Part shown: positions 29,501 through 37,939 of the stretch, in pieces | How the letters are laid out: the number at the start of each line of letters is the position of its first letter | Numbering within the stretch: position 1 is the stretch's first letter | Assembly: GCF_000148725.1 (NCBI RefSeq) | Contig: NZ_GL476313.1 | Coordinates: 62,001-126,000, forward strand | DNA length: 64,000 nucleotides | Reading direction: 5' to 3' | From: Roseibium sp. TrichSKD4 | GTDB lineage: Bacteria; Pseudomonadota; Alphaproteobacteria; Rhizobiales; Stappiaceae | Program-made: the position numbers and the translations under genes | The notes under the pieces: generated by a model | Database searches by the model: none | What the model saw: the letters and a program-made list of their open reading frames with translations, nothing else | Told to the model about the DNA's origin: nothing

Positions 29501-30119
29501 CCCGAATGTCGCCAATCTCCCAATCGGTCTTTGGGGAATCCTGGTGAGTGTTATGGCAAGCAACGCAGCTGCCTTCCATCACCACCGCTCGCGCACTTCG
29601 GAAAAAGGCGCGACCATCCTGCTGAACCAGTTCCTCAAAAGGAGCATCCGGGTTTTTCAGCAAGCTTTCCATGGCCTGCGTTTCAAAATCATCAAGCCTG
29701 CGATCCGTTCGCCACGGCCAGGGATAATTGGAAAGGATCCGAATGGTGCTGTCTGATCCTTGAACACGGAGTTCATCCTCCAGAGCCAAGGTCATGGACA
29801 CGGGAGCGGGAATGGTGAGTTCCTTGTCGTGGTAATCATGCGAGACCACGACATCCTGCGATGAATAGAGTTTATCGACGACTTCGCGCGAATAAAAAGT
29901 CCGGGCGGCTGTTAGAAGGTCAGACTGGGATTGAGCAGCAGCCGCGAGATCTCTGGTTCGCGTCTTTTGGCCAAAGTCGACCGCGATGACATAGGCCGCA
30001 GTTGCGGATGCAACGATGAAGACCAACACCAGCCAAAAAGTGGCATCGAGGCCAATCCTCTTAATCCACATCCGCATAACGTCGGTCCTTGCCACTTCTG
30101 GTTTGTCGGTCTTACGCAT
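26571..30119 (-). CDS. Hybrid sensor histidine kinase with haem-type periplasmic sensor and HPt
   Basis: This 1,182-residue membrane kinase has a transmembrane segment near residue 25 and a periplasmic DUF3365/Tll0287-like domain containing CVACH, a c-type haem attachment motif. A second membrane segment and a coiled coil follow. The cytoplasmic part has three PAS domains, HisKA (SHEIRTPMNG), HATPase (GTGLGLAIS), a receiver (MDISMPEMDG) and a C-terminal HPt (ATHSLKSMAGSFGA). It would phosphorelay to the LuxO-like regulator, whose gene overlaps its end. ATG 30119 is preferred to a TTG at 30176. Redox or ligand sensing through haem is inferred from the CxxCH. Confidence 0.92.
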   Translation of the reverse strand: MRKTDKPEVARTDVMRMWIKRIGLDATFWLVLVFIVASATAAYVIAVDFGQKTRTRDLAAAAQSQSDLLTAARTFYSREVVDKLYSSQDVVVSHDYHDKELTIPAPVSMTLALEDELRVQGSDSTIRILSNYPWPWRTDRRLDDFETQAMESLLKNPDAPFEELVQQDGRAFFRSARAVVMEGSCVACHNTHQDSPKTDWEIGDIRGIQEVVIPASELYGDGFTSIDNLIFMLVVAFLAALALTLVLTKQRQRAIKNLSDLAAEEQRKNKALQAATQRAEQGEAQVSAILENMLDGVLTLNPSGDVLSINPAAQEMFGLQDEDSLENIEVFKVLPAIAQLIKPLSMDEVGRIRAGSDSSSKRLETSARRLDGQHFPSELSLTRTRLGGVETFTAIVRDLTDQKKAAEELRRAETRLVDAIESLPDGFVLYDKDDRLVVCNSKYKEFYHLSADLSEPGNRFEDIIREGAHRGQYQFDAGTVDDRIEQRLEQHRNPGEPMEQFLADGRWLRVFEARTSEGGLVGFCVDITELKHREQELLRSQGLLQNVVSASFDGVIVMNAEGVVLDFNPAAEDVFGWTSDEIVGERLSDFIIPEHLREAHEAGLSHYLATGEGPVIGKRIEIQGLHKQGHILEVELAIRQTTSDTGPLFLGYVRDITERKAADEALRDAKERAEAANEAKAKFLAMMSHEIRTPMNGVLGILSLLRDTNLNPAQEIYVKTARESGRSLLELINDILDFSKLEASRVELDQAPFNLRTAVKSVVDLFTPIAQEKALELNWRFPSDLPRNVVGDAGRLRQVLLNFVSNAIKFTELGSVEVNVGLEKSDPQKPVFRFSVKDTGIGIPAEKHDALFGDFVTVDGASTKRYGGTGLGLAISKQIADLMEGEITLESLPGAGSTFHFFVPLTLSEETVGDEEEAHLEELPELKEGLVVLLAEDNTTNQIVVSHALERIGCDVDIVDNGKAALRAAHQRDYGCILMDISMPEMDGLEATQHIQSETRNANTPIIALTAYALRGDRERFLSAGMSDFLAKPVEKEELVACIARNLASKDTSAKAEGAPYHAEDLDAAREIMSTMPPELQKKFLFQFLMDTRDRAEAASFAYENSDLIELERATHSLKSMAGSFGATDLVTISTIINSLSRDGNETAAFAMHAELQTACGLTIEKVIKLAEEMGVDIGTEG

Positions 30120-30307
30120 GGTGTCTTTAGGTCTACGTTCAATCAAGAGGAGTGAATTTTTAGTTGCCCCAGCCAAACATCATTTCATCCTTCAATTGTG
30201 AGATCGAAGTTCGAACAACGGATTGTGCGCCATGAAAGATTGCCAACTATCAAACTCATGGCTTTCAAGTAGCTGGCACGCCTCCTCACACTCGAAGATT
30301 GCCAGCC

Positions 30308-32080
30308 TCAGATCAAAGGGAGCGTTGGGATCATCAGCCTTGCCCGGGCATAAATCCGGTCAGCTGAGTTTCCGCGTGGAACAGGGTCGGCATAAGTTGC
30401 TGCAAAACTGTCAGATGCATAGTCGGCCCATCCTCCGGCTGGAAACCAGCGGGGGGATGGTGGCCCATCTCCATCAAGATCACATGGAACCGCTGGCTTG
30501 AACGACAAGAGATGATCCAAGCGAGCCCGCACGGCATCAGGAACATCATCGATTTTGAAGTTCTTCAACGCAAGCAGGCTGATTCCTGCATGACCCACAT
30601 CCTCAAAACGTTGGTCCTTGATATCCCGGTCCTCGAGCCCCTTTTCGAGGTAATAGGCCTCCGGCCAATATCGCCATAAAGATCCCTGATCATCACTATC
30701 CCACTCATCAAGAAAGCGATCAGCAAGTTGTTGCGCTCGTTGGTTGGCCTTGTCCTCGCTCAACGCGCCTAAAAGCGCCGCGAAAGACATCTGCCAGTTC
30801 CAGGGGGCGACCTTTCCTGCAAACCGAAAGTCGATTTTATCTGCAATCCGATATAGACCGGTGGCCGCATCGAAATTCGGTTCATATGCTCCTTTCAAGC
30901 ATTGAAGTGTCTTCGTGATCTGTTGGGAATTTGCGTACGAACACATGCTCCCCAACCGCGAGCAGGCAGATGAAAGCGCGTTCGCGATCACAGCCTGATT
31001 GATCAGCAAACTCAGCCGCTCATGTCCTCCTCCATAAATCGTGGAGCTCCACCCGCATTCTGGGTTGTTCGGCCCAGCGCGCTCTTGAAGGCCATCTTGG
31101 GCAGCGAGCGTCAGCCTTATGGATTTTGAGGCCAGCTGGGCGAAAGTGTTGTCGCCGGTTTTTTCATACAACAAGCTCAAGGCTTGAAGACGATAGCTTT
31201 GGTTCCAACTCTGCAGGCCCTCCGCATCCGAGGAACAGGCCCGCACTTCGCCAGTTTGCGAAAGCATCAAACCATTGACAGCGCGAAAGAAATGCAAAGC
31301 CGACTGTGAACCGGCGGCGATCAAAAAGGTCTCGCCAGCCCTCCTTCTTTCTCTCTTCGGCAACGAGATAAAGTCGGCATCAGCTTTAGAAAGAAGCGGT
31401 TTTTCAATGATGCCAGTTGCAAGCGGAATTTTGAATATTCCAGCACCCCGCTGGTCGTCACACTCAAGTTTCGCCCAAACTGTTTGTTTTCGAAGGCGAA
31501 GCCTGTCGACATGGCAGCCTTTAAAATCAATCAGCGTCTTGGAGCCATGCTCGTCAACCTGCAAAAGCGGAAGAGCATAACTAACCAGTTTGGTAAGGTT
31601 TCGATGGCTTGCCTCAAGGACATAAATCGCTGCGTCGTCAACCCGAATGAGCTTCGCAGATATGTTTCGTGGCCAGCTCAGAACCACATTTGCATTCTGT
31701 AGCAACTCGGTTTGTTTTGCGCCGGTTTTCCATTGCCGCAGCGCAAATACGTCCCCTGTTTTGGTTAAGTGAACGGACCCAAGCCGCGCTCGCGTTTCCT
31801 TATTTGCGTTTATGAAGCGCTCAGTTCCGTCAACCATGATGGAAGGTCGGTCATCCCCTGGTCTCTTTTCGACCACCAAAACATGGGGCCCAGCCTTGGA
31901 CACTTTTTCAAGACACTGACCTTCCACACCCCGCAATCGGACATTGCCCGTTTCAAGATCGACCTCCAAACCCCTTGAAGGGATCGCAAGAGTGTCGCCA
32001 GTGCTTGTCTCCCCTCCTGCAAAAGAGGGGGCCGACATGAGCACGACAAACAAGAACCCGAGACCAATTGTTTTGTTCAT
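30308..32080 (-). CDS. Exported protein of unknown function in the alginate-like locus
   Basis: This 590-residue protein begins with a signal peptide cleaved probably after SAPSFA. The first half (about 30-260) looks beta-rich with no recognised motif. The second half (about 270-570) is helical, with NPECGW, YGGGHERLS, WRYWPEAYYLE and DVGHAGISLLAL, reminiscent of the alpha/alpha-barrel folds used by polysaccharide lyases and C5-epimerases. None of the known AlgL or AlgG motifs was found. Its place directly after algI (10 bases) suggests trimming, epimerising or guiding the polymer in the periplasm. It may replace AlgG/AlgL/AlgX functions otherwise absent here. Confidence 0.6.
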   Translation of the reverse strand: MNKTIGLGFLFVVLMSAPSFAGGETSTGDTLAIPSRGLEVDLETGNVRLRGVEGQCLEKVSKAGPHVLVVEKRPGDDRPSIMVDGTERFINANKETRARLGSVHLTKTGDVFALRQWKTGAKQTELLQNANVVLSWPRNISAKLIRVDDAAIYVLEASHRNLTKLVSYALPLLQVDEHGSKTLIDFKGCHVDRLRLRKQTVWAKLECDDQRGAGIFKIPLATGIIEKPLLSKADADFISLPKRERRRAGETFLIAAGSQSALHFFRAVNGLMLSQTGEVRACSSDAEGLQSWNQSYRLQALSLLYEKTGDNTFAQLASKSIRLTLAAQDGLQERAGPNNPECGWSSTIYGGGHERLSLLINQAVIANALSSACSRLGSMCSYANSQQITKTLQCLKGAYEPNFDAATGLYRIADKIDFRFAGKVAPWNWQMSFAALLGALSEDKANQRAQQLADRFLDEWDSDDQGSLWRYWPEAYYLEKGLEDRDIKDQRFEDVGHAGISLLALKNFKIDDVPDAVRARLDHLLSFKPAVPCDLDGDGPPSPRWFPAGGWADYASDSFAATYADPVPRGNSADRIYARARLMIPTLPLI

Positions 32081-32090
32081 GATCGCCCCG

Positions 32091-33599
32091 TCAAAAATTG
32101 AAGTAGATGAACTCGGTCATCTCAGACAAACGATAGGTCTGTATGAGAGCGACGCCGAACAGGAGCGAAACTCCAAAAGCCCAGCTTGAAGTCGGTTGCC
32201 AACGAAGCGGCAAGAAGCTGGCGTCTTCACGGTGTCTAAAGAGCTTTTTCAAACCAAGCACCGGGTTGTATTTCTCGGTGAACTCGATGGAGTTGGGCAA
32301 CAAAAACACGATCGTAGCCAGCGCAGCCAGCATTGCCCAAACGGGGGTTGTGTAAGAGACAACGTCCTCCCAGAGCTTAGGCTCGTATACGGTTGAGAGA
32401 CCCGCCATACCAGCGAGGATGTTGCTCGCCCCATCGAAGCTCTCTGCCCGGAAAAACACCCACGCAACAACAACAGCCAGAAGTGTCAGTGCGCGTGCAG
32501 TGAGTGAAGACAGCGGTGCAGGCAGAATGCTCGGGATATAGCCCTTTTCAGCAGCGGCGGACCAAGCATGATTCACAGCAAGATAAAACCCGTGCAATCC
32601 CCCCCAGAACACAAACGTCCAGCTTGCCCCGTGCCAAAGCCCGCCTAGAAGCATTGTAATCATCAAGTTGGCATAGCGGCGCGCAGGACCGGTCCGGTTT
32701 CCACCAAGGGGGATGTACAAATAGTCACGCAGAAAATGTGACAAGGTGATGTGCCAACGCCGCCAAAAATCGGAGATGCTGGTTGCCTTATAAGGTGAGT
32801 TGAAATTGACCGGCAGGCGAATGCCAAACAGGCGCGCAAGACCAAGCGCCATATCGCAGTAGCCCGAAAAGTCGAAATAGAGCTGGAAAGTGTAGGCCAA
32901 AGCCCCGATCCACGCCGCTTCAAAGGGCACGCCTGATGTGGTTTCTGCCAGATTGAAGACACCATTGGCATAGGGCGCAACGCCGTCAGCAAGAACGATT
33001 TTCTTGAACAATCCGATCGCGAACAAGGTTCCGCCAACCGCAAAATTCATTACCAGCCGGTTCTGAAAAACCGTCATCCTGAACTGCGGGATCGTCTCCT
33101 TTTGCATTACGATCGGGCCGGCAATCAATTGCGGAAAGAAGACAACGAACAGTGTGTATCTGGCGAAATCGCAATGCGAAACGTCGCCCTTGTACGTGTC
33201 GATCAGGAACGAGATTTGCTGGAAGGTGAAAAAGGAAATAGCCAGCGGCAAAACAAGGTGCAAAAGCGGAAATTCAGCCCCGGCCAACATATTGGCATTG
33301 CCGATAAAAAAGTCGGCGTATTTGAAGATCGCAATGAGCCCCAAATTGAAGACAATTCCCAAGGTGAGAATATACCGGTCTGGCACCTTCAGCAGGATGC
33401 GGTGAAAGCCATAATTGATTACCACCGATCCGAGTAAAAGTGGCAAATAAACCGGCGTCCACCAGGCGTAAAAGGCAAGTGAGCTAAGCGTCAGCCACCA
33501 GATGATGCCATTTTCCCAGCGCAGGTATCGGAGAAACAAAAAACCCAAAAGCACGGGCGGCAAGAACAGATACATAAACTCCAGCGAACTGAATACCAT
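32091..33599 (-). CDS. algI: Alginate O-acetyltransferase, MBOAT family
   Basis: This 502-residue polytopic membrane protein starts with MVFSSLEFMYLFLPP, the classic AlgI start. It contains the MBOAT core with the essential histidine in GLWHGASWTFVFWGGLHG, plus SDFWRRWHITLSHFLRDYLY. AlgI passes acetyl groups across the inner membrane to periplasmic SGNH acetyltransferases, one of which is encoded at 35.0 kb. The ATG at 33599, four bases after the upstream stop, fits the family better than an upstream start at 33680. Confidence 0.93.
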   Translation of the reverse strand: MVFSSLEFMYLFLPPVLLGFLFLRYLRWENGIIWWLTLSSLAFYAWWTPVYLPLLLGSVVINYGFHRILLKVPDRYILTLGIVFNLGLIAIFKYADFFIGNANMLAGAEFPLLHLVLPLAISFFTFQQISFLIDTYKGDVSHCDFARYTLFVVFFPQLIAGPIVMQKETIPQFRMTVFQNRLVMNFAVGGTLFAIGLFKKIVLADGVAPYANGVFNLAETTSGVPFEAAWIGALAYTFQLYFDFSGYCDMALGLARLFGIRLPVNFNSPYKATSISDFWRRWHITLSHFLRDYLYIPLGGNRTGPARRYANLMITMLLGGLWHGASWTFVFWGGLHGFYLAVNHAWSAAAEKGYIPSILPAPLSSLTARALTLLAVVVAWVFFRAESFDGASNILAGMAGLSTVYEPKLWEDVVSYTTPVWAMLAALATIVFLLPNSIEFTEKYNPVLGLKKLFRHREDASFLPLRWQPTSSWAFGVSLLFGVALIQTYRLSEMTEFIYFNF

Positions 33600-33603
33600 G
33601 GGT

Positions 33604-34826
33604 TTACCCCTTCCCGGACGTGTCTTGATTGAGAGAGCGGCTTGCATTTTCCGAGGAGTCGGCACTTGCAACATCTTCAAGCGCCTTCAGCAGCCTCGAG
33701 CTACCCTGATGCCCGCGATCCGCGCCCTTGCTTGCCAATTCAAGAGCCTTGGCTCGGTCTTGTTCGACAAACTTGCCTTCTGCATAAAGACGCCCGAGTT
33801 CCTCCATAGCGCCTGGATGGCCAACAGCAACGCCGCGTTTAAGCAGGTCAACGGATGCTTTCGGATCGAGGCCAAATCGGTTTTTGAGATGAAGCCGCGC
33901 AAGCGTTGTCAAAGCGCCGCCATGTTCAGCTTTCGCCGCCAATGACAGCCATTTCAAAACGCCCTTCCCCCCTTTTTCAGAAGGTTCATCAGCCAGCAAC
34001 ATCTGGGCAAGATCGTGCATCGCTCCCGCATCACCAAGGCTTGCCGAGCGAATGAACCAACTTTCAGATTTCTGCCTATCCGGGGGCCGAAACTCGCCAT
34101 CCCGATAGATCCGGCCAAGGGTCTTGGCTGCGCTCGCAGATCCATCACGGGCTTTCTTCTCCAGTCCGGAAATAGCGCGATCCGCCCAGAACTGAGCCTG
34201 CTCTAAATCCTGCACCACACCGTAACGACCGGTGTACAAAATGCGCGCGTAGTTGATTGTGGAGGATGGATAACCGGCAATCGCAGCACGTTCGTAGTGA
34301 AAAACGCGACATCAAGATCGCGGTCAGTCCCGATCCCACGCTCATAATGTTTGGCCAATTGCACGTGCGCTTTGGGATAGTCCCAGGCCAGCGCCTTCTC
34401 AAACCATTGGAGCGCAATTGCAGCGCATTTTTCGCCTGACGAACGCTGAAAGAGACGACCAAGTTCGTATGCAGTTTCGCCGCGAAATCTGAATTGGTAG
34501 CGAACAGCTTCCAGAAAGGCTGCTCTCGCTTGTGGCAGGTCCCGCTCCGTACCCCACCCGTTCTTGAAAGCGCGTCCCAAGTGGTACAAGGCAACAGGAT
34601 GACCATCATGAGCCAATTGGGTGAGGATGTCGGCAGCCGCCTCCCATCGCCCTACCTTTTGCAAACCCCGCGCCTGTTTGATCATTTCATCAATCGTGGG
34701 ATCAAGTCGTTGAGATTTGGTCGGTTTTACCGTCTGGTTCGGCTGCAAAGCAACAAAAGCTGCCCCGCCGAGCATGGCACTCACCAAAAGCCCTTTCCAA
34801 AGGTGGTTCTTGGTTCTCTCAGTCAC
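33604..34826 (-). pseudogene. algK: AlgK-like Sel1-repeat protein, interrupted by a frameshift
   Basis: The N-terminal part (34203-34826) has a membrane anchor, then Sel1/TPR repeats such as ALYHLGRAFKNGWGTERD and ending at RDLDVAFF. The rest (33604-34239) continues the repeats from ILYTGRYGVVQDLEQAQFWA. In between, the second frame reads HYERAAIAGY, so a single lost T in a run of five T's near 34305 explains the break. Restored, it is a protein of about 407 residues, close to AlgK (about 450), which scaffolds the export complex. No lipobox is visible. A sequencing error is a real alternative. Confidence 0.75.
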
Positions 34827-35038
34827 TGCGCCACCTCCTGTCCGTTGGTACTTAAAACAGCACCGACAAGCATGTCTGAAAGCAGAGTCTGTTCCGTTTT
34901 GAACTGGAGTTCATTGAACCCAGACCGATAGGCATCGATGTCTGCGAAAGTGAAAAACGCAGCCACCATCATTGTTCCTGCGGTCAGGCCTAGAAAAAAC
35001 GGGCGGAAGTCTTGCAAGCTTGCGTGGTGCTCAAACAT
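34823..35038 (-). CDS. Small membrane protein of the alginate-like operon
   Basis: This 71-residue protein beginning MFEHHASLQDF has one transmembrane segment (about residues 14-33) and a soluble tail. It overlaps the SGNH gene upstream by 8 bases and the algK-like gene downstream by 4, so it is translationally embedded in the operon. No family is recognised; a small assembly or anchoring subunit is a guess. A start at 35089 would lie deep inside the upstream gene. Confidence 0.6.
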   Translation of the reverse strand: MFEHHASLQDFRPFFLGLTAGTMMVAAFFTFADIDAYRSGFNELQFKTEQTLLSDMLVGAVLSTNGQEVAQ

Positions 35039-36299
35039 CTTTCTGCCTCCAAATCCTACAATGGCTTCCCTCGCGCAATTCCAGACCATCTTCCTGATGC
35101 AGCTGGCGGGTGTCTTTCTCAGACGTGGGACACGAGAGCGTTCCTCGGCGCTTTGTTGCTAAAGACCGCTGTTCCGTTGTCGGCTCTAAAGCGAGGAGCA
35201 ATTCTCCGACAATCTTTCGGGCAGGCTTTGAGCCGAAATGATAGGCGTCGGTGAAGTTGGCGAGATCTTCAGTGAACGCGTTGCTGAAATCGAGATCGAT
35301 GACTGGAGCCATGGCGGCCAGCCTCTCCCGGAACTTGTGATTTGCCGCACTCAGGCCGAAATCTCCGATGCGCTGCTGCATCTCGGTGATGGTAGGCGGG
35401 ATCAGGAAAACCAGACGCACATCATTTTCAGCGCACCAGGCAGCCATCTCTTCCACCATGGACCACAGTTCATCAGACTGTTTGAACCGCCGCCAGTCAG
35501 CGGCACCATTGGTGCCAACCTGCTTGGCAAAAAGTGACGGCAACTCACGGTCAAGCGACACTTCCGGCCAGAACCGCGCCCATGCGCCGAGCCCAAACCC
35601 GTGACCGTAAAAAACTATCTTCGGGAGGATGCCATTTAACGGTGTCGCCAGCTGACACTCGTCACACAGCTCCGGGTCCAACAGCTTGTCCAAAGACAGT
35701 TCGCCCGATGGGAAAAATTCTCCAGCAAAGGCATTTTGCACTGGATGGAAGGAAAGGCTCTGAAAGCTCTCTTTCAAAGAAGGATAGCGCTCTTCCAAAA
35801 GCGTCCATCCGATTTTGGCGACAAACCAGTTCGTATAATATTTGAAAGGGTTTTCAGCGAGTGAGATCGCTTCCGGTACCCTGTTCATGCCACCCTTGAA
35901 ACGAGCATCCATGGACCGCAGCGGCAGGCTCACGATCAGAGTTTCCAGATCGGTAGACTGTTTCAGATATTGGAAAGTGTCATAGATCTCATAGACCGTC
36001 GCACCACCATAGGCGAAGTTGTAAACGTCATCGCGGCCGAGTTCCTTCCAGTATTTGTCCTGTAGGGCGCGTGCACGGCTATCGCCAAGGACTACAGTTG
36101 GCGACTTGATCCGCGGGTATTCGATCATTTTATAAAGCGGGTAATGCGCCTTGACGCTCGTTTCTGCCTTATCGAGGCCCAAGTCGAACCAGCGATTGTG
36201 GTTATACGCGTCAACGATGGTATTGAATGCGATGGGCGCGAGACACAAAAGACCCACAAAAGTAAGCGCGGAAACATAGAACTTCGGTGCCAGTTTCAT
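35031..36299 (-). CDS. SGNH-fold polysaccharide acetyltransferase, AlgJ/AlgX-like
   Basis: This 422-residue protein has an N-terminal membrane anchor (residues 9-25) and a periplasmic SGNH/GDSL domain. Block I is VVLGDSRARAL with the nucleophilic serine at residue 74, and the catalytic Asp-His pair is in FTDAYHFG near residue 360. AlgJ and AlgX use this fold to acetylate alginate with acetyl groups delivered by AlgI, encoded three genes downstream. Only one such protein is present where Pseudomonas has two. The ATG at 36299 (GGTGG upstream) is preferred to 36335. Confidence 0.8.
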   Translation of the reverse strand: MKLAPKFYVSALTFVGLLCLAPIAFNTIVDAYNHNRWFDLGLDKAETSVKAHYPLYKMIEYPRIKSPTVVLGDSRARALQDKYWKELGRDDVYNFAYGGATVYEIYDTFQYLKQSTDLETLIVSLPLRSMDARFKGGMNRVPEAISLAENPFKYYTNWFVAKIGWTLLEERYPSLKESFQSLSFHPVQNAFAGEFFPSGELSLDKLLDPELCDECQLATPLNGILPKIVFYGHGFGLGAWARFWPEVSLDRELPSLFAKQVGTNGAADWRRFKQSDELWSMVEEMAAWCAENDVRLVFLIPPTITEMQQRIGDFGLSAANHKFRERLAAMAPVIDLDFSNAFTEDLANFTDAYHFGSKPARKIVGELLLALEPTTEQRSLATKRRGTLSCPTSEKDTRQLHQEDGLELREGSHCRIWRQKDV

Positions 36300-36335
36300 A
36301 AGAACCACCCTGGAAAATGATTTCCACATCAGCAA

Positions 36336-36473
36336 TTCAAGAAACAGGCCGAAATCAGAAGTGACTTTTAGCCTGTATTTTCAGATACTTATTTCAGACT
36401 TCCCAAAACGCGAACGTAGGTCGTTCGCAAAATCAAAAAGTCGGAGTTGCAAAATGGGAAGGGCGCGCAAAAC
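36336..36473. other. Spacer between alg8 and the SGNH gene
   Basis: This 138-bp spacer contains TTGCAAAATGGGAA at 36447-36460, also found at 40945-40958 upstream of alg44. No terminator or clear promoter is seen. Confidence 0.3.
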
Positions 36474-37939
36474 TCAAGCAGCAGACCGCAAGACGTTGTC
36501 CAACATCTTGTAACTCATCGGTTCGACGAGCCCTGCCATCAGACAAACAACCAGGAACAACATCGTCACATAGAGCAGTGTTAGATAGCTTGCCATCAGG
36601 TTCTGCATCATCGCCAGAAGCCCCGACCCCTCACCTGCTCTTTGATCACCGCGATTGGACCAACGCTGTTTGGAAAGGCGGAAGATGCAATACACCTTCA
36701 CCGATGCATTGATGAGTTGGTTCAAATACAAGATGAATGGCACACTGATATCGACTGTTCGTGCGTATTGGAACAAGAAGAGCGACAGCAAAAGTCGGGT
36801 CAGGCAAATGAAAACCGTGTATCCCAAAATATACAGCGGATCGTGCAACACAGTTGCTGAAATTGCCAAAACCGGACTGACCAACATGGTCCACATGGAC
36901 AACCGTTGATCAAGCAGACACCACCAGATGAAGAACGGCATTCGACTCGGACCAAGAGCGAGCGCCCTCGTTCCGTTTCGCAGCATGTTACCGGACCATC
37001 TTCGGAAGTTCTGAACCATGCGGTCCATGCCAGACCCTTCGATGACCTCTACCGTGTAACCCATGGCATCTGGCACATAGAGCATCCGACAACCTGATTG
37101 CAGCATGTAATACCAGGTGCTCTTGTCATCTCCGGAGAGAAACCTGAACTGCCCCCACAGCCAATGTTCCAAATGGTCAGCTTCCAGAAGCCGAATGAAT
37201 TTCAGCTTGGTGAGGTGTTTTGCGCGAAAAACCGACATGCGCCCCGTCAACGTCAACACACGGCCTGACAAGGAGTGCGATTGCATGGCCAACCGGCGCT
37301 GTGCAAATCGCATTGTCAGCCAGTTTGCAACCCATTTTGGGCCGATGCAGAGCACTTCCTCGTTTGTCGTGCAAGCTTGCAAATCCGGATAGAGTTTGAA
37401 AAGGGGCAAGCAAGCGCCAACAGCATTTTTTGCCAAAATGAAATCACCATCCATAAAGATGATCAGATCATCATCTTCAACACTTCCCCGGCTCATAGCC
37501 CTTAAAACCAGTCCGATAGCCAACCGTTTCCCGGGCTGGTTTTGGCGGACAATATGCAAAGTCACATCAAGGTCTGCCCATTCGCGAGCCAACTGCTCGG
37601 AGATTAGCACCTCGTCATACCGGTCCCCCGATCCCAACCAGATTGTGCCAGGAACTCCGGCATCTTCAATTTCCCGGCAAATGGAGCGGATCACCTTTTC
37701 GGTAATGTCCCGGTGCTCCTTGTATGTCGTCATCATGAAATGGAGGTGACGGGGGCGCCAACCATCCTCCCAAACCTTCTGACCAGCATCCCGCATGGAC
37801 GGATAGATAAAGCGCCCGTAAATCCAGGCGCGAACGGCATGGGTAAACCACCAGCCATAACGCCATATGCCCAGTATCCCGATCACAAAGGTAATTTGTT
37901 TGGTCGCCGGGCTGAAAAAAACATTTTCAACGCTCGTCA
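36474..37939 (-). pseudogene. alg8: Alg8-type glycosyltransferase, main 3' part cut by IS630
   Basis: This is the catalytic body of the processive GT2 enzyme that polymerises mannuronate from GDP-mannuronate at the inner membrane. It has IGILGIWRY, the DGD metal motif in FMDGDFIL, TTNEE, LTGRMSVFRA, SGDDKSTWYY, the RRWSGNM motif and several C-terminal membrane segments. It matches Pseudomonas Alg8 from about its residue 30 onward. The first membrane segment is missing here and lies beyond IS630 at 39107-39236. A TTG at 37952, created by the element, could allow a shortened product. Confidence 0.9.

Noticed and set aside
29160-29756. 198-residue + strand frame opposite the hybrid kinase
   Set aside because: Antisense to the PAS and haem-sensor part of the kinase; composition follows the codon pattern of the real gene.
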